Shown here: in pieces, positions 54,901 to 62,827 of the stretch
How the letters are laid out: each line of letters starts with the position of its first letter
How positions within the stretch are numbered: position 1 is the first letter of the stretch
Assembly (NCBI GenBank): GCA_020444475.1
Contig: JAHLKV010000003.1
Coordinates: 310,001-374,000 of the forward strand
Length of the DNA stretch: 64,000 bases
From: a bacterium
GTDB taxonomy: Bacteria > Zixibacteria > MSB-5A5 > GN15 > FEB-12
Direction of reading: 5' to 3'
The notes under the pieces: model-generated
Databases searched by the model: none
What the model was told of the DNA's origin: nothing
The model's input: only the letters and a program-made list of their open reading frames with translations
Made by a program: the position numbers and the translations under genes

Positions 54901-57866
54901 AGCGCGCCGGCCGTCACCTGCACAACATCGCTGGTATCCGCAATACCGAGCACCACCGTCTCACAGATAGGCTCATGAGCAATCCCGTCATCGCGAAGCT
55001 GCTGAATTTCGAGCGCGGTCAACGCCCGATCGAACATCGCAACCTCATCAATTCTGCCATCCAGGTAGTGGTCGTCAATCGTATAGCCGATCGTATACTG
55101 CCCGACACCGGTACCCACCGAACTGAAGTTAGCCCCGGTGCCGATCACCTGCGTGCCGTCGATGTAAAGCCGAACCCAGGAACCATCAAACGTCGCCACA
55201 ACCTGCACCCAGGTGAGGGATTGTACTTTGTTGGCAGACAGGCCGGGTACCACCACCTGCGTATCCGCGCCGTTGGTCAACGTCAGCGTCAGATCATTGG
55301 TGAGTGCCTTGACCTCGAGGGCAAAAGCGCCGTCGCGCCCGATAACTCCGTTGTCCTTGAGCAGAATGACACCGTCAAGCCGTACCCAGGCAGCCACTGT
55401 GAAGTTGCTGGTGATACCGTCGGAACTGGCAGCCGTCAGGTGCTCGCCCGGGACCACGCCGTTGAAATCGAGACCCGACCCCACCCGACCGGCTATTTTC
55501 TTCGGACAATCCGTACAGGTTGCATCATCGGCGCCGGCCGCGTCGACATACGGCGGTCCCACCGCATCATCAAACCACCAGTAGTGCACCAGATTCGGGG
55601 GACAAATCGGAACGCCCTCACCACCGCTCGACGCAACGACGTACCCATCGCCGACCGTCGTGGGAGTGAGCAGTCCGACGACATCAATCTGACCGATCCC
55701 GCCGAGAACCGTCCACGACGGAACAATCTGGACGTCTGAGACATTGCCGTCGGCATCAAACGTTGCGGCGTCGAAATCGAGCGTACTGTCCACCGACAAT
55801 GTGGCTGTATTCGGATTCACCGCCAGCATCGCCGGAGCTCCGGTTGTCACCGTGAAGACGCCCGACGTATCAGTCATCGCCGAACCGCAGTCGATCGCCA
55901 GACGATCTACCCCCGGCGCCGTCAACGTCAGAGTGGTCGATGTGCCGTGCGACGGTGCAAATGAACCGATCGCTCCACCGCCAACCCAGCACCATTCGAC
56001 AGCGATATCCCCCAGCAGCGTATTTCCGATATCATATCCCCGGCAATACACGACCAGACCATCGTCGTCCGTCGTAACACTCGTATCGCCCACCGGGGTA
56101 CCATCGGCCCACTCTATTTGCAGACGATTCACGGCTCCGTCGGAGATGACGCGAGACATGCCTGAGTCGGAGAGCGTTCCGTCGTATGTTGCGACCACAA
56201 AATAGTCGGGCGGAGACACATCCCCACCTGCGACATACAGCCCGGTATCATCAACCATGCCGCTCGGATCGGTGGTCGTCCATACGACCGAATCAGTCAC
56301 GTCGGCGACCTGCACATCTCCGGCGTCGTATCCAACGGCACTGAATTGAACGGTATCGAACACTTCGACCGTCGCGCTGTCCGGACTGACAACGAGGTAT
56401 GAGATCGGCGCCGGCGTTACCGTTATCTCGACCAGCTCAGAGTCACTGAGCGAACCGTCGGTCGCAACGAATGTAACGGAATAGATGCCCTCCTGAGCGT
56501 ACCCGGGAACGAAGTCGAAATCGGCGGTGCCGTCACCATTGTCGGAGAAACTCGCACCGGCAGGGGCACTCAATGCTGAACAGTCCGGAGTCTCGCCATC
56601 GGGATCCGACGCCGTAACTGTCAGGTTCAGCGTCTGCCCCTCTTCCACTGCCTGTGGGCCAATCGGGTCCAATACCGGAGCGCGGTTTGTATTGTCGACC
56701 GTGATATCGAATTCTACCGTATCCGCCAGGGCGCTGTCGGCGGCGATTATTCGGATGGTGTAGTCGCCTGCCTGATCGAAATCCGGCGTAAACGTCAATT
56801 CGCCGGTACCGTCGGCATGGTCGGTAAACGATGCATTCGTTGGCAGGTTCTCAGTATTCAGGATCAGTGAATCGCCGTCAGGATCGGAGGCCGTGACGTC
56901 CAGCACCAGGGTTTGGTTTTCGCTGATAGTAGTGTCGTCGATTGCCACGAGCTCGGGCGCGAAGTTGATCTCGGGAGACTCGAAAGCACCCATATCCGGA
57001 GCCGATCCGTTGTACTCATCGCCCAAATCCATCGCGGTGTCTATCGCCGGCGAACCGGCCTGCAGCGTGAAATCTCCCGCACCGGCATTTACGAACATCG
57101 GGTCAGCGATTATCCCACCCGCCGAGTCGGTGATCCCATTGGTGTAGCCACCCTTGACGTTGTTCCAGGTAAGGTTGAAGGCGGCCCGATTTGCTGAAAT
57201 ACCGGACACTCCATAGTCGTTCTGGACGGCAATGTTGTTGATAACACGCGTCGAGACGACCGGCGGCGAGATATCAACACCGTTCAACGTATTGCTGTGA
57301 ATCGTGTTGTTGTAGACGCGGTTGTTGAGACCGGAGGCTCCAATCGACACGCCGTGACCACCACAGCCGACAATCAGGTTGCGCGTAAACGTCCCGCTAC
57401 TGCCCGAGGTGCTGATGCCATGCAAAGAGACGTCATGAAAGTATCCACGGGTGATCCCGACGTTATCTCCCGTGACCAGCACGGCAGTCGAATTGTAGTT
57501 GGTTATCTCAAGACCGGAGACCGTGACATAGTCTCCTTCAATCCGAATAGCTTCAAACGACTGATTGCCGCCATCCAGAACTGCGGCACTGTCCGACATA
57601 CAGATATACACCACTGGATCAAGGGCGGTGCCGGAAGTCGAAAGCGCGGGAGTGGTTGTGGGGAAGTAGGTTCCGGGAAGGATCAGCACCGTGTCGCCGG
57701 GGGCAAGCACACCCATGCGGTCGCCGCGATCGATCGTGAGCCACGCCGCACCGACACTCTGGCCGTTGGCGCCGTCGTTGCCGGTCGGCGAAACATAATA
57801 CGTCGCAGCGTTCCCCCCTCCCGCGACGAGTGTGGCCGCTAGTACTGCAAATAGGACCCGAAACAT
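48921..57866 (-). CDS. Giant secreted multidomain surface protein with T9SS-type tail
   Basis: The 2981-residue protein has a signal peptide (VAGGGNAA) and a right-handed beta-helix (about 21-300, from YYVSPTGNDGANG). Two cadherin-like/Ig domains follow (about 305-495, NRAPVLDPIGPQAVEEGQTL), then bacterial-Ig-like segments and a LamG/concanavalin-like domain (about 755-965). Three repeats of about 310 residues begin near 1165, 1480 and 1790 (VAVYLDTDRDSLLSAADSLLG, VDLPRNGYQDDTLY), and four repeats of about 165 residues lie in 2215-2885. The FlgD-like C-terminal domain runs NYPNPFRAGAGEQTRI to GTYFCRLTV. It is predicted to be exported and displayed, for adhesion or polymer binding. Its stop overlaps the PorV-TPR start (ATGA). 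GAGGG precedes the ATG. Confidence 0.88.
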   Translation of the reverse strand: MFRVLFAVLAATLVAGGGNAATYYVSPTGNDGANGQSVGAAWLTIDRGDRMGVLAPGDTVLILPGTYFPTTTPALSTSGTALDPVVYICMSDSAAVLDGGNQSFEAIRIEGDYVTVSGLEITNYNSTAVLVTGDNVGITRGYFHDVSLHGISTSGSSGTFTRNLIVGCGGHGVSIGASGLNNRVYNNTIHSNTLNGVDISPPVVSTRVINNIAVQNDYGVSGISANRAAFNLTWNNVKGGYTNGITDSAGGIIADPMFVNAGAGDFTLQAGSPAIDTAMDLGDEYNGSAPDMGAFESPEINFAPELVAIDDTTISENQTLVLDVTASDPDGDSLILNTENLPTNASFTDHADGTGELTFTPDFDQAGDYTIRIIAADSALADTVEFDITVDNTNRAPVLDPIGPQAVEEGQTLNLTVTASDPDGETPDCSALSAPAGASFSDNGDGTADFDFVPGYAQEGIYSVTFVATDGSLSDSELVEITVTPAPISYLVVSPDSATVEVFDTVQFSAVGYDAGDVQVADVTDSVVWTTTDPSGMVDDTGLYVAGGDVSPPDYFVVATYDGTLSDSGMSRVISDGAVNRLQIEWADGTPVGDTSVTTDDDGLVVYCRGYDIGNTLLGDIAVEWCWVGGGAIGSFAPSHGTSTTLTLTAPGVDRLAIDCGSAMTDTSGVFTVTTGAPAMLAVNPNTATLSVDSTLDFDAATFDADGNVSDVQIVPSWTVLGGIGQIDVVGLLTPTTVGDGYVVASSGGEGVPICPPNLVHYWWFDDAVGPPYVDAAGADDATCTDCPKKIAGRVGSGLDFNGVVPGEHLTAASSDGITSNFTVAAWVRLDGVILLKDNGVIGRDGAFALEVKALTNDLTLTLTNGADTQVVVPGLSANKVQSLTWVQVVATFDGSWVRLYIDGTQVIGTGANFSSVGTGVGQYTIGYTIDDHYLDGRIDEVAMFDRALTALEIQQLRDDGIAHEPICETVVLGIADTSDVVQVTAGALASIELSPDSIVVSSDSTIQFVVAGYDSYGNPRDPGSINYDLTGPVGTIDAGGLFEADVVGTANVIAQSDLGPIDTTTWLEVVAGSLDRLVISPRDSAVRVGDTIQFTVTGYDADSNVVAPGSINWRALGRVGTIDSTGLFVATAAGKGKVAAVSSLTGTADTTDFVDVDEVLVSAIPIGVSYVRPGEDRASLLSLSVRNYFDSGKTITGLTVRDATRGPGTSIQRLTDIDSVAVYLDTDRDSLLSAADSLLGWAVHSAATTTPGFNPLTVPPDSEVVLLLGGAVNLFARDSDSLDLFCQPAVDLVIQDGTIPVAADSVNSLGVAIVDGLIADQIRLYPTGVMSVEPADSMYEVMRVDLPRNGYQDDTLYMFSIASLGTAGADDFDSLALFREVSNTSWDGAGSEEYIGRMYFTGDRWTITGIHVPLDDPNTRFYVGASVAAFPTNGATLIPYVPVNGVQVWTGNDGPVDAGTGSVDTLAIIAFEALSIVDIPLGGGTLTPGVQSDALLAARITNTFSSAVAIDSLALDLVATSIGAPTQEQIDSQIDSVYLYVSTDSDNSDLMDSLIAVGRVSAGVALFETAGLQVSGNGGMVTLVVSAAVSLRDARNGNTLGFRITDDSRIWTTPSVAVAGSFPIANTKPYTVNAFPLAAVVVHALQGQSLFGGQEDRLVMDFELPRNGYSVDSLYEIHVVNRGSFEDDNGLTNMKLWADDGSGTFSDALVEVGEFQWNGATWRLRPGPFYPLTDTTTRFYLTVSIGTDNREGGTLDLEIPIAAVSCISGMNGADDAPIKNPETHVVFQSNRVTAIALPQPSVDVAPAQADVNLLTLALYNGYVGQAQTVRSIALSNRTMTQSSPAFADAELGQVRFYFDSDRNRVFSDDSLVATGSFAGGRLNLSGIDVTLPPESLTYFFAVVDVAENAIDADSLAVSVDRTADITFAAPVILNGDFPLVSGGYRTVDGSVWAQYHSLSLEARSLRPGDTLVPVFAITPAVNGDQSDVLESIRVTNMQSAADSDFDRLTVWLDTNADSVWQGSDSLLGVMTGSGGVWDLAGLNLSVDTDPPVLFVLCDVALSATPGAGLQLAVPENGCQYVSDNDGPLDEAVEADNKFVVSTSGLRITNVPVSPSYSVGQTITITTTVTNVLATPMDSVFGVSIPTGPVALDSASSGPVALASGEETTFTFYYSATATGTASWELSAYESVIPDSSAVVRTAEVALQSPAALVPIHFINSVPTAVTKGQTNVFPLSLGIAHPDESDTTASIKLSSLTVSVVDGTGASQLASDAFTRMALSSGYTTLAAYDIVPQQSSITFTFSQPIVVDPGESRLLSLLVDIGDSATARDFALRITSASAIPIVDFNTGQSVSLSGSLTFPLSTASCRIDDPSEQLAVSYRSVAPATMNFGQPNVPLMRVILRHPGDSTSSQVQLSALSLAFIDNAYATVNAHDVCTRIRVIRGQTVVAEVSGSALDTNRVTLNLVSPVTISPGEIDSVRLTIDAASSSGIASTAVQIADSTELVVRDLSSGLPLTAISDDQPLASASTGFPMLSALTAFRSPAVAPEVCLGSSAGGAVIAGRDTLNLVDIILKYPVSGAYSSQRLSRVATIITDSLGSAVDAGLLFDRIGVSRAPGQVDYLPIIQQSGIYTIFGLPDSGLVINPGDSVSVRLVADVESDAPVSHFVVHIDDISDFELYDVSDSLNQTGIVIEAGCGGSLPFETSPIRILQPAGRPQWASLMSPARLVPQGQQQTPLYEGTIAYASATPQGDIDLSSVTAQFLSRDVSGYHSEAASTVFSAVHLVIDEQIIATDSVLADDTLRLVVEDYYTISVGDDLAFSLTGDVRADAPLGNYVVAFIDSASVDLTDHDLATSIYPQLGQSVYPIYGTEISLTVGGVGESFTNYPNPFRAGAGEQTRIAFVLPAAAYIDISLFTITGERVIDLVSHEYRVAGVYQEDLWDGRNGAGLDVVPGTYFCRLTVRYDDGRVEEFRRKVAVLR

Positions 57867-58145
57867 CGTCCCTCGAGAGTTACTCTGGTTTCCTCTCTAG
57901 GTCGGCATCTCAGGGATAAGTTTTAGTAAATCAAAGGCATCGGGGAGTATCCGGCACCGCGAGGACTGTGACAGTTTTTGTCAAGGATTAATGCGCAATC
58001 GCTCCGTCCACGATCGACAGATTGTGGACAGGGTCGTCTAACTTACTGTCTAAGTATCGCTTTGCGGACTCAGCACCGCCATGCCGTCGTCACCCGCACC
58101 AGTTGAGCGTCGTCGACACCTCTCGCCGCTCGAGCGACGCGACTA

Positions 58146-58679
58146 CTATTTTTTCTTCCGATCACGATACATCCGCTTGAGCAGCTGGATCTGCCCGGCG
58201 TGATAGATATCATGATACGCGGCCCCGATCACCCGATGCTCGTTTTTGGCCCAGAGCTTCGGGTCGGCCGAAGGGTCAAGTCCGGCTATCACGTCGCGAA
58301 GCTTCTCGTGGTACTCCTTGAGCAGCAACAGGTCATCTTTCCACGCGGCATCGGAAACAAGATCCGGACGGACAAACCAGTCCCCCCAACTGCCATCGGC
58401 GCGATAAGGAAAGGCGCCTTTTCGCTCGCCCGTGATCCGCCGCCAGAGCACGTATTTGTAGTAAGCGACGTGAATAACGATCTCCCAGATGTTGTGCCGA
58501 TTGGAAGCGGGGCGCCAGGCCGCCTGCTCCGCCGACACCCGCATGAGCGAGCCACGAAAATTCGTCCCGTGCCAGGCTTTGCGGTTGTACGCTTGATCTA
58601 TCAGCACCAGCATCTGCCGAATCAACGGGGATTTCGGCTCCCGCTCTGCCGGCTTTTTTTTTCGGGTAGACTGAACCAT
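58146..58679 (-). CDS. DinB-family metal-dependent protein
   Basis: The 177-residue protein has the four-helix DinB layout: a first helix LIRQMLVLIDQAYNRKAWHG, the metal His in NIWEIVIHVAYYKYVLWRRI, and the last pair in AAYHDIYHAGQIQLLKRM. DinB-like proteins include metal-dependent thiol transferases and damage-inducible proteins; the activity here is unknown. The start at 58679 has GAGG eight bases upstream; the longer frame adds Arg/Cys-rich sequence with no match to the fold. The N terminus is very basic (STRKKKPAEREPK). It stands alone. Confidence 0.85.
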   Translation of the reverse strand: MVQSTRKKKPAEREPKSPLIRQMLVLIDQAYNRKAWHGTNFRGSLMRVSAEQAAWRPASNRHNIWEIVIHVAYYKYVLWRRITGERKGAFPYRADGSWGDWFVRPDLVSDAAWKDDLLLLKEYHEKLRDVIAGLDPSADPKLWAKNEHRVIGAAYHDIYHAGQIQLLKRMYRDRKKK

Positions 58680-58825
58680 AGAACATCCTCTCGATCTGAT
58701 AACGCACGACAAGGTGCTCCCCCGGCACTCCGGACTCAGATCACAATATGGCAGGCGCCGCCACACGACGGAATCACATTCTGTGACGGGAATCGTTGAT
58801 TGCCGTGGAACATCCGGAAAAGGAA

Positions 58826-58851
58826 AGGCGGACCCATGGTTGGATCCGCCT
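58826..58851 (-). terminator. Probable terminator of the membrane-protein gene
   Basis: AGGCGGA and TCCGCCT form a stem around CCCATGGTTGGA. On the minus strand it is followed by TTCCTTTTCC. It lies 56 bases after the stop of the membrane-protein gene. Confidence 0.55.
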
Positions 58852-58906
58852 CTGATGATCGGCTGTTGGCGTACTGCATGATCACAGCACGCCGGTCATG
58901 CGTCGC

Positions 58907-59506
58907 CTACACAAATTCGACCTGCTTGTCGCGGAGAAAGATCAGCGCGAGTATTATCGCTCCCACCGGCACCAGGATCAGCGACAGCGGCGAGAGAAAA
59001 ACCGAAACCTCGAGAATCCCCGCCACCAGCGTCACATACGCGAATCCGCGAATGAACTCGCTGAAGATCTCCTTCTCTTTCAGAAGCTTCACCGCAATCA
59101 TGATATCGACAATACCGATCGTTACCATCGCCGATGCGAGCACCACCAGATAGACGATTAACAGCAGGGTGCGGTCGATCGGCCAGTAGACCATCGCTAT
59201 CGCGCCAATCCCGAGTCCAATCGCCTGGAACATGATCGCCCACCAGACCGAGATCACGATCAGGATATCCAGATCATGGTAGTTGTATCGCTCGTGCAGC
59301 AGACGACGGAACATCAGCAGCGTATACACCGCAACGCCGGTAAACGCCACTCCTATCAGGTCCGAAGGGCCGAGAAACGGCCGCTTGATGTCGAACAGGC
59401 TCGATGCCAGCCCGGCCTCGGCTATCCCAACGACGAACATCAACGGGAATAATACCGCCTGCACTACTGCAAGCCACCCCGCCAGTCTGTAATCACTTTC
59501 TGCCAT
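58907..59506 (-). CDS. Integral membrane protein of unknown function
   Basis: The 199-residue protein has five or six hydrophobic helices (for example LAVVQAVLFPLMFVVGIAE, LIGVAFTGVAVYTLLMF, LLLIVYLVVLASAMVTIGIV, LSLILVPVGAIILALIF) and a short charged loop (RRLLHERYNYHDLD). No catalytic motif is visible. GGAGG lies before the ATG. It is 51 bases downstream of a small XRE-type regulator, a pairing seen for YozG/DUF2975-like modules in other bacteria; this protein is somewhat longer and family membership is not certain. Confidence 0.78.
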   Translation of the reverse strand: MAESDYRLAGWLAVVQAVLFPLMFVVGIAEAGLASSLFDIKRPFLGPSDLIGVAFTGVAVYTLLMFRRLLHERYNYHDLDILIVISVWWAIMFQAIGLGIGAIAMVYWPIDRTLLLIVYLVVLASAMVTIGIVDIMIAVKLLKEKEIFSEFIRGFAYVTLVAGILEVSVFLSPLSLILVPVGAIILALIFLRDKQVEFV

Positions 59507-59557
59507 ACCATTCCTCCTGGTCAGCTAAACCAATTAGAAACACTCGCCGGCGCGGGG

Positions 59558-59770
59558 TCAGACGAAGTCGGGCACGTATTCCAGAATATCTCCCGGCTGG
59601 CACTCCAGCTCGCGGCAGATCGCCTCAAGCGTACTGAACCGAATCCCCTTCACTTTCCCCGTCTTCAGCAAAGACAGGTTGGTGATGGAGATGCCGATTC
59701 GGGCGGCCAGCTCGGTGAGAGACATCTTTTTCTTCACCAGCATGAGATCGAGATTTATCTGTACAGCCAT
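59558..59770 (-). CDS. Small XRE/Cro-type helix-turn-helix regulator (YozG-like)
   Basis: The 70-residue protein is one helix-turn-helix domain: LDLMLVKKKMSLTELAARIG, then ISITNLSLLKTGKVKGIRFS as recognition helix and wing, and TLEAICRELECQPGDILEYV. This is the short YozG-like form without a ligand domain. It probably controls itself and the membrane-protein gene that follows. The region upstream (59785-59850) is strongly AT-rich, as expected for its promoter. The ribosome site is weak. Confidence 0.9.
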   Translation of the reverse strand: MAVQINLDLMLVKKKMSLTELAARIGISITNLSLLKTGKVKGIRFSTLEAICRELECQPGDILEYVPDFV

Positions 59771-60037
59771 GTCTTAACATACTTCGCGTTTTTAAGAAAA
59801 CAACTAATCTTTTATGTTTTACATAAATTACGTTAAATAAAACACGAAGTTGCAGAAATTCTTTGGAAGAGGGCAATTGGGCAGACGATTGACGTGAAAT
59901 GAGCGAAAACAAGGATCTGGCGGGCGATCGTCACTGGATTAGTGGTCGGCAGGATCCGGGAGCTCAATGGGCCCGGAGCTCTCCGCTATGTGTCCCAATC
60001 CCGTCCGAGCGGCAGTGCACCGCAGCAACGTGACGGC

Positions 60038-60151
60038 CATAAAAAAATGCCGAAGGTGGGATTCGAACCCACACGCCCGTACAGGCACTGCGCCCTGAAC
60101 ACAGCGTGTCTACCAGTTTCACCACTTCGGCATTATCAAGTCTGTTGGTGC
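60038..60151. repeat. 114-base direct repeat containing tRNA-Leu, left copy
   Basis: Identical base for base to 62714-62827, in the same orientation, covering the whole tRNA gene plus 10 bases on its 3' side and 20 on its 5' side. The flanks diverge sharply at both ends. Confidence 0.95.
60048..60131 (-). tRNA. tRNA-Leu (anticodon CAG)
   Basis: On the minus strand the 84-base RNA has acceptor GCCGAAG/CTTCGGC with discriminator A, anticodon stem CTGTG/CGCAG around TTCAGGG giving CAG, a long variable arm as in leucine tRNAs, and T arm GTGGGTTCGAATCCCAC. CCA is not encoded; seven T follow directly and may end transcription. Confidence 0.97.
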
Positions 60152-60193
60152 GAACTTCAAGAGAAGGCAAAGAAGACCATTTTGCTGAATACA

Positions 60194-62530
60194 TCAATCT
60201 GGGGGATGCTGCAGGTTCAGATCCCAGAAGAGAGTGTCCACCGGTCCACTGACTCTGTGCGCGACTTCAACAACCTGCATCTTGTTCCAGTTGACTGTCA
60301 GCTCTGCTTCAATCCAGGGAAGATCGTATTGCACGTCAAATGCTGTTCTGTTGGTTAGCCGAAGAGTCTTGTGCCCGGTGACGGTTAGCTGATAATCTTC
60401 ATTGTCGTGGTTATCGTTCCAAAAGAAGTCATCCAAGTTGGCGGCGGTTACGACATTCGATGAGATCTGCTCAAGAATGAAGTACTTGTTCGAAGCATTC
60501 CAACTCCACTCGCCATTGAAAGGAAACTCTCTGTCGCTACCTGCGACCTTGAAGCTTCCCGTGAAACCCGTTTCGGGGTGGTTGACTGTAACTGTGGTCG
60601 TCTCTGCCATGACTCTCGGATAAACTCCAACGGACCTACCATACGCTTCGGACGTAAAGTCTAAGAACATTGCCAACGAAGGATCCTGAACAGTCCATTG
60701 GGCGGCACTGAGGTCGACCAGGTAAGTGATGTTGACTCCTTCGGCATCTAAGGCGTATAAATACACTGTCTCCCAGCCCGGTGGAGAATAGAGTTCGGTT
60801 GGAGGCGCGACGATCACACCTTCCGGCAAGAGGTAGATCGAGTCGATCACGGGCTCAACATTGCGCACGAAAACCGTTATCGTAGCTGAATCATTCAGGC
60901 TCGTGTCACCGTCAGACGCTACAAACGTGACGTGATAACTTCCCGAATCGTAGTAGGAAGGCTCCGCACTAAAGGAGCCCGAACCATTTCCACTGTCCAC
61001 AAAAGCATAGGTGAGGAAGGGAGAACGAGCACTAAGGGTTATCGAGTCGCCATCGGGATCAACCGCGGACACCCCAAACACGAGGAGTTGCCCCTCGTCA
61101 ACCGAGTGATCACGGATTGGGGTGAGTTTGGGGCCGCGGTTGGGCTGATTTTCAATCTTCACCGGCAAAGTAAACGATGACGAGGCAATATCGTCGAATC
61201 TGTAGGTGAAATTCACGTCGAATTCATTGACTTCTGGATCTGCGGTGTTGGCCACAATCCGGTAGCCGTCGCCCCACGGAAGCAAGACGACCGTGATCAA
61301 ACTGGTATCGCCTGCTATCGCATAGTCAAGAAACCCCGGGTTGACCACGCTGCGTAGATAGCCGGGGGCCTGGTATTTGTTCAAATCAGCTGGAGCCGGA
61401 GGGTCATCGAGATCTTCGAAATACGTTGAGACGTCGCTCCATATGTCGCGGACCGTGAGAAACCCCTGGGCAACTTGGAGCATTCCGGCGGTCGGAGCAT
61501 CGAAGTCACTTTTTACGAGGGAACGGTAGTTGGCCTCAATGTTGAAGTACTGCGCGACGTTTTCCTGAAGTACCATGGTTGGCAAGGCCTTCAACGGCTC
61601 TTCTTCCGTGTACTTATGGAACCACTCGGAGAGATCGTCTATTGTCGAAAATGTCGTAAGGAGGTCGATTTCCAACCAGAGATGTTTGATTGCGACCTTG
61701 ATGAGGAAGGCGACGGACACGGCGCCAAAAACAACGCGTTCCGGTTTGGTCGCTAGCGCTGGGTCAAGGGCGGCCACCCCGAATGCCACGGCAATCATCA
61801 ACGTCGGCAGATTCTTGTCCAGGAGTTCCATGCGCGCCTTCATCTTGGCCTCCGGATCACGCTCCTCGCTTGCGACCTTCCCGCCAAACTTTGTCACCAA
61901 AGTGTCAAACCCTGAAGCGACCATCATTTCAGCCAAACGCTGTGTCTCATCGGCCGTGAGTTGATCAATCAACGCCATGGCTGAGTCAAGCGTGGACTGG
62001 TACTTCGCAGCGAAGGCTTCCCATTGAGCTGTGTTGTAAGTCGTTGTATCAGTTTTCAGCGAATCAATCAAGGGACCAACGTCAGACAGCATTAGCTGCA
62101 CCTGATTACCGACGAAGACCTCTGGGTCGCCGACGAACTGGATCGCCGCAACTTCAAAGCTCTGGGATACCACCGTGTTAGCTGCGGTGAACACTAGGGA
62201 GTACGTGCCATCCGCGAAGTCGGGCACCATGAAGCCGAAACCTCCCGGAACGGCGACCAATGTGACTGAGTCGCCCCCGAAAGTCCCTAAGATGTTCTGA
62301 TCAAAGGTATGGTCCGAGGTCACATCCAATAACACGAGCTGATTTGGGCTCACAGCCGTCGCCGAGTACTCAAACTCTGGAATCTCGGGCGTCACCGAAG
62401 AAGACCCGGTGCCACTGCCGGTGGGATCATTGCCCGAACATCCAAAACATACAAAGATAGCAAAGTAGAACAGAAAGAGATAAGCAGGGATCTTCCCTTT
62501 TGATAGAAATGATTTTCGGGTAGTGCCCAT
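60194..62530 (-). CDS. Large lipoprotein with cadherin-like domain, between tRNA-Leu copies
   Basis: The 778-residue protein has a lipoprotein signal (LFYFAIFVCFGCSGNDP, Cys after CFG). It continues with an Ig-like N-terminal part (about 40-130), a helical middle (about 150-330) containing a hydrophobic stretch (LPTLMIAVAFGVAAL), and a cadherin-like Ig domain (about 455-560, NRGPKLTPIRDHSVDEGQLL, ATITVFVRN). A beta-rich C terminus follows with no recognised family. Its base composition is visibly less GC-rich than the genes around it. It is the only gene between two identical 114-base tRNA-Leu repeats, so a recent insertion or duplication event is likely. The function is unknown; surface anchoring is inferred. 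Confidence 0.85.
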   Translation of the reverse strand: MGTTRKSFLSKGKIPAYLFLFYFAIFVCFGCSGNDPTGSGTGSSSVTPEIPEFEYSATAVSPNQLVLLDVTSDHTFDQNILGTFGGDSVTLVAVPGGFGFMVPDFADGTYSLVFTAANTVVSQSFEVAAIQFVGDPEVFVGNQVQLMLSDVGPLIDSLKTDTTTYNTAQWEAFAAKYQSTLDSAMALIDQLTADETQRLAEMMVASGFDTLVTKFGGKVASEERDPEAKMKARMELLDKNLPTLMIAVAFGVAALDPALATKPERVVFGAVSVAFLIKVAIKHLWLEIDLLTTFSTIDDLSEWFHKYTEEEPLKALPTMVLQENVAQYFNIEANYRSLVKSDFDAPTAGMLQVAQGFLTVRDIWSDVSTYFEDLDDPPAPADLNKYQAPGYLRSVVNPGFLDYAIAGDTSLITVVLLPWGDGYRIVANTADPEVNEFDVNFTYRFDDIASSSFTLPVKIENQPNRGPKLTPIRDHSVDEGQLLVFGVSAVDPDGDSITLSARSPFLTYAFVDSGNGSGSFSAEPSYYDSGSYHVTFVASDGDTSLNDSATITVFVRNVEPVIDSIYLLPEGVIVAPPTELYSPPGWETVYLYALDAEGVNITYLVDLSAAQWTVQDPSLAMFLDFTSEAYGRSVGVYPRVMAETTTVTVNHPETGFTGSFKVAGSDREFPFNGEWSWNASNKYFILEQISSNVVTAANLDDFFWNDNHDNEDYQLTVTGHKTLRLTNRTAFDVQYDLPWIEAELTVNWNKMQVVEVAHRVSGPVDTLFWDLNLQHPPD

Positions 62531-62713
62531 AGTTTTCCCCCGAGGTCACAAGAGGATTTTGGTCTTTTGTGGATTAGTATCACAGATACGCGCGGAATAC
62601 GGCTTTGTCAAGACTTTATTGACCCATGATATCCATAAGAACACCGGCCCGATTGTCTCTGGGCTTTCCTTGGGAGGTTGCTTCGACGGGCAGATTTCGC
62701 CGGTGCGAGCAGG

Positions 62714-62827
62714 CATAAAAAAATGCCGAAGGTGGGATTCGAACCCACACGCCCGTACAGGCACTGCGCCCTGAACACAGCGTGTCTACCAGTTTCACCA
62801 CTTCGGCATTATCAAGTCTGTTGGTGC
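62714..62827. repeat. 114-base direct repeat containing tRNA-Leu, right copy
   Basis: Identical to 60038-60151, offset by 2676 bases. Together the copies enclose 2562 bases holding a single gene. Confidence 0.95.
62724..62807 (-). tRNA. tRNA-Leu (anticodon CAG), second copy
   Basis: Sequence identical to the copy at 60048-60131, including the anticodon loop TTCAGGG and the T run after its 3' end. Confidence 0.97.

Noticed and set aside
60152-62713. A classical integrative element at tRNA-Leu
   Set aside because: There is no integrase, excisionase or other mobility gene between the repeats, and the whole tRNA is duplicated, not a 3' fragment, so only an unexplained duplication is claimed.
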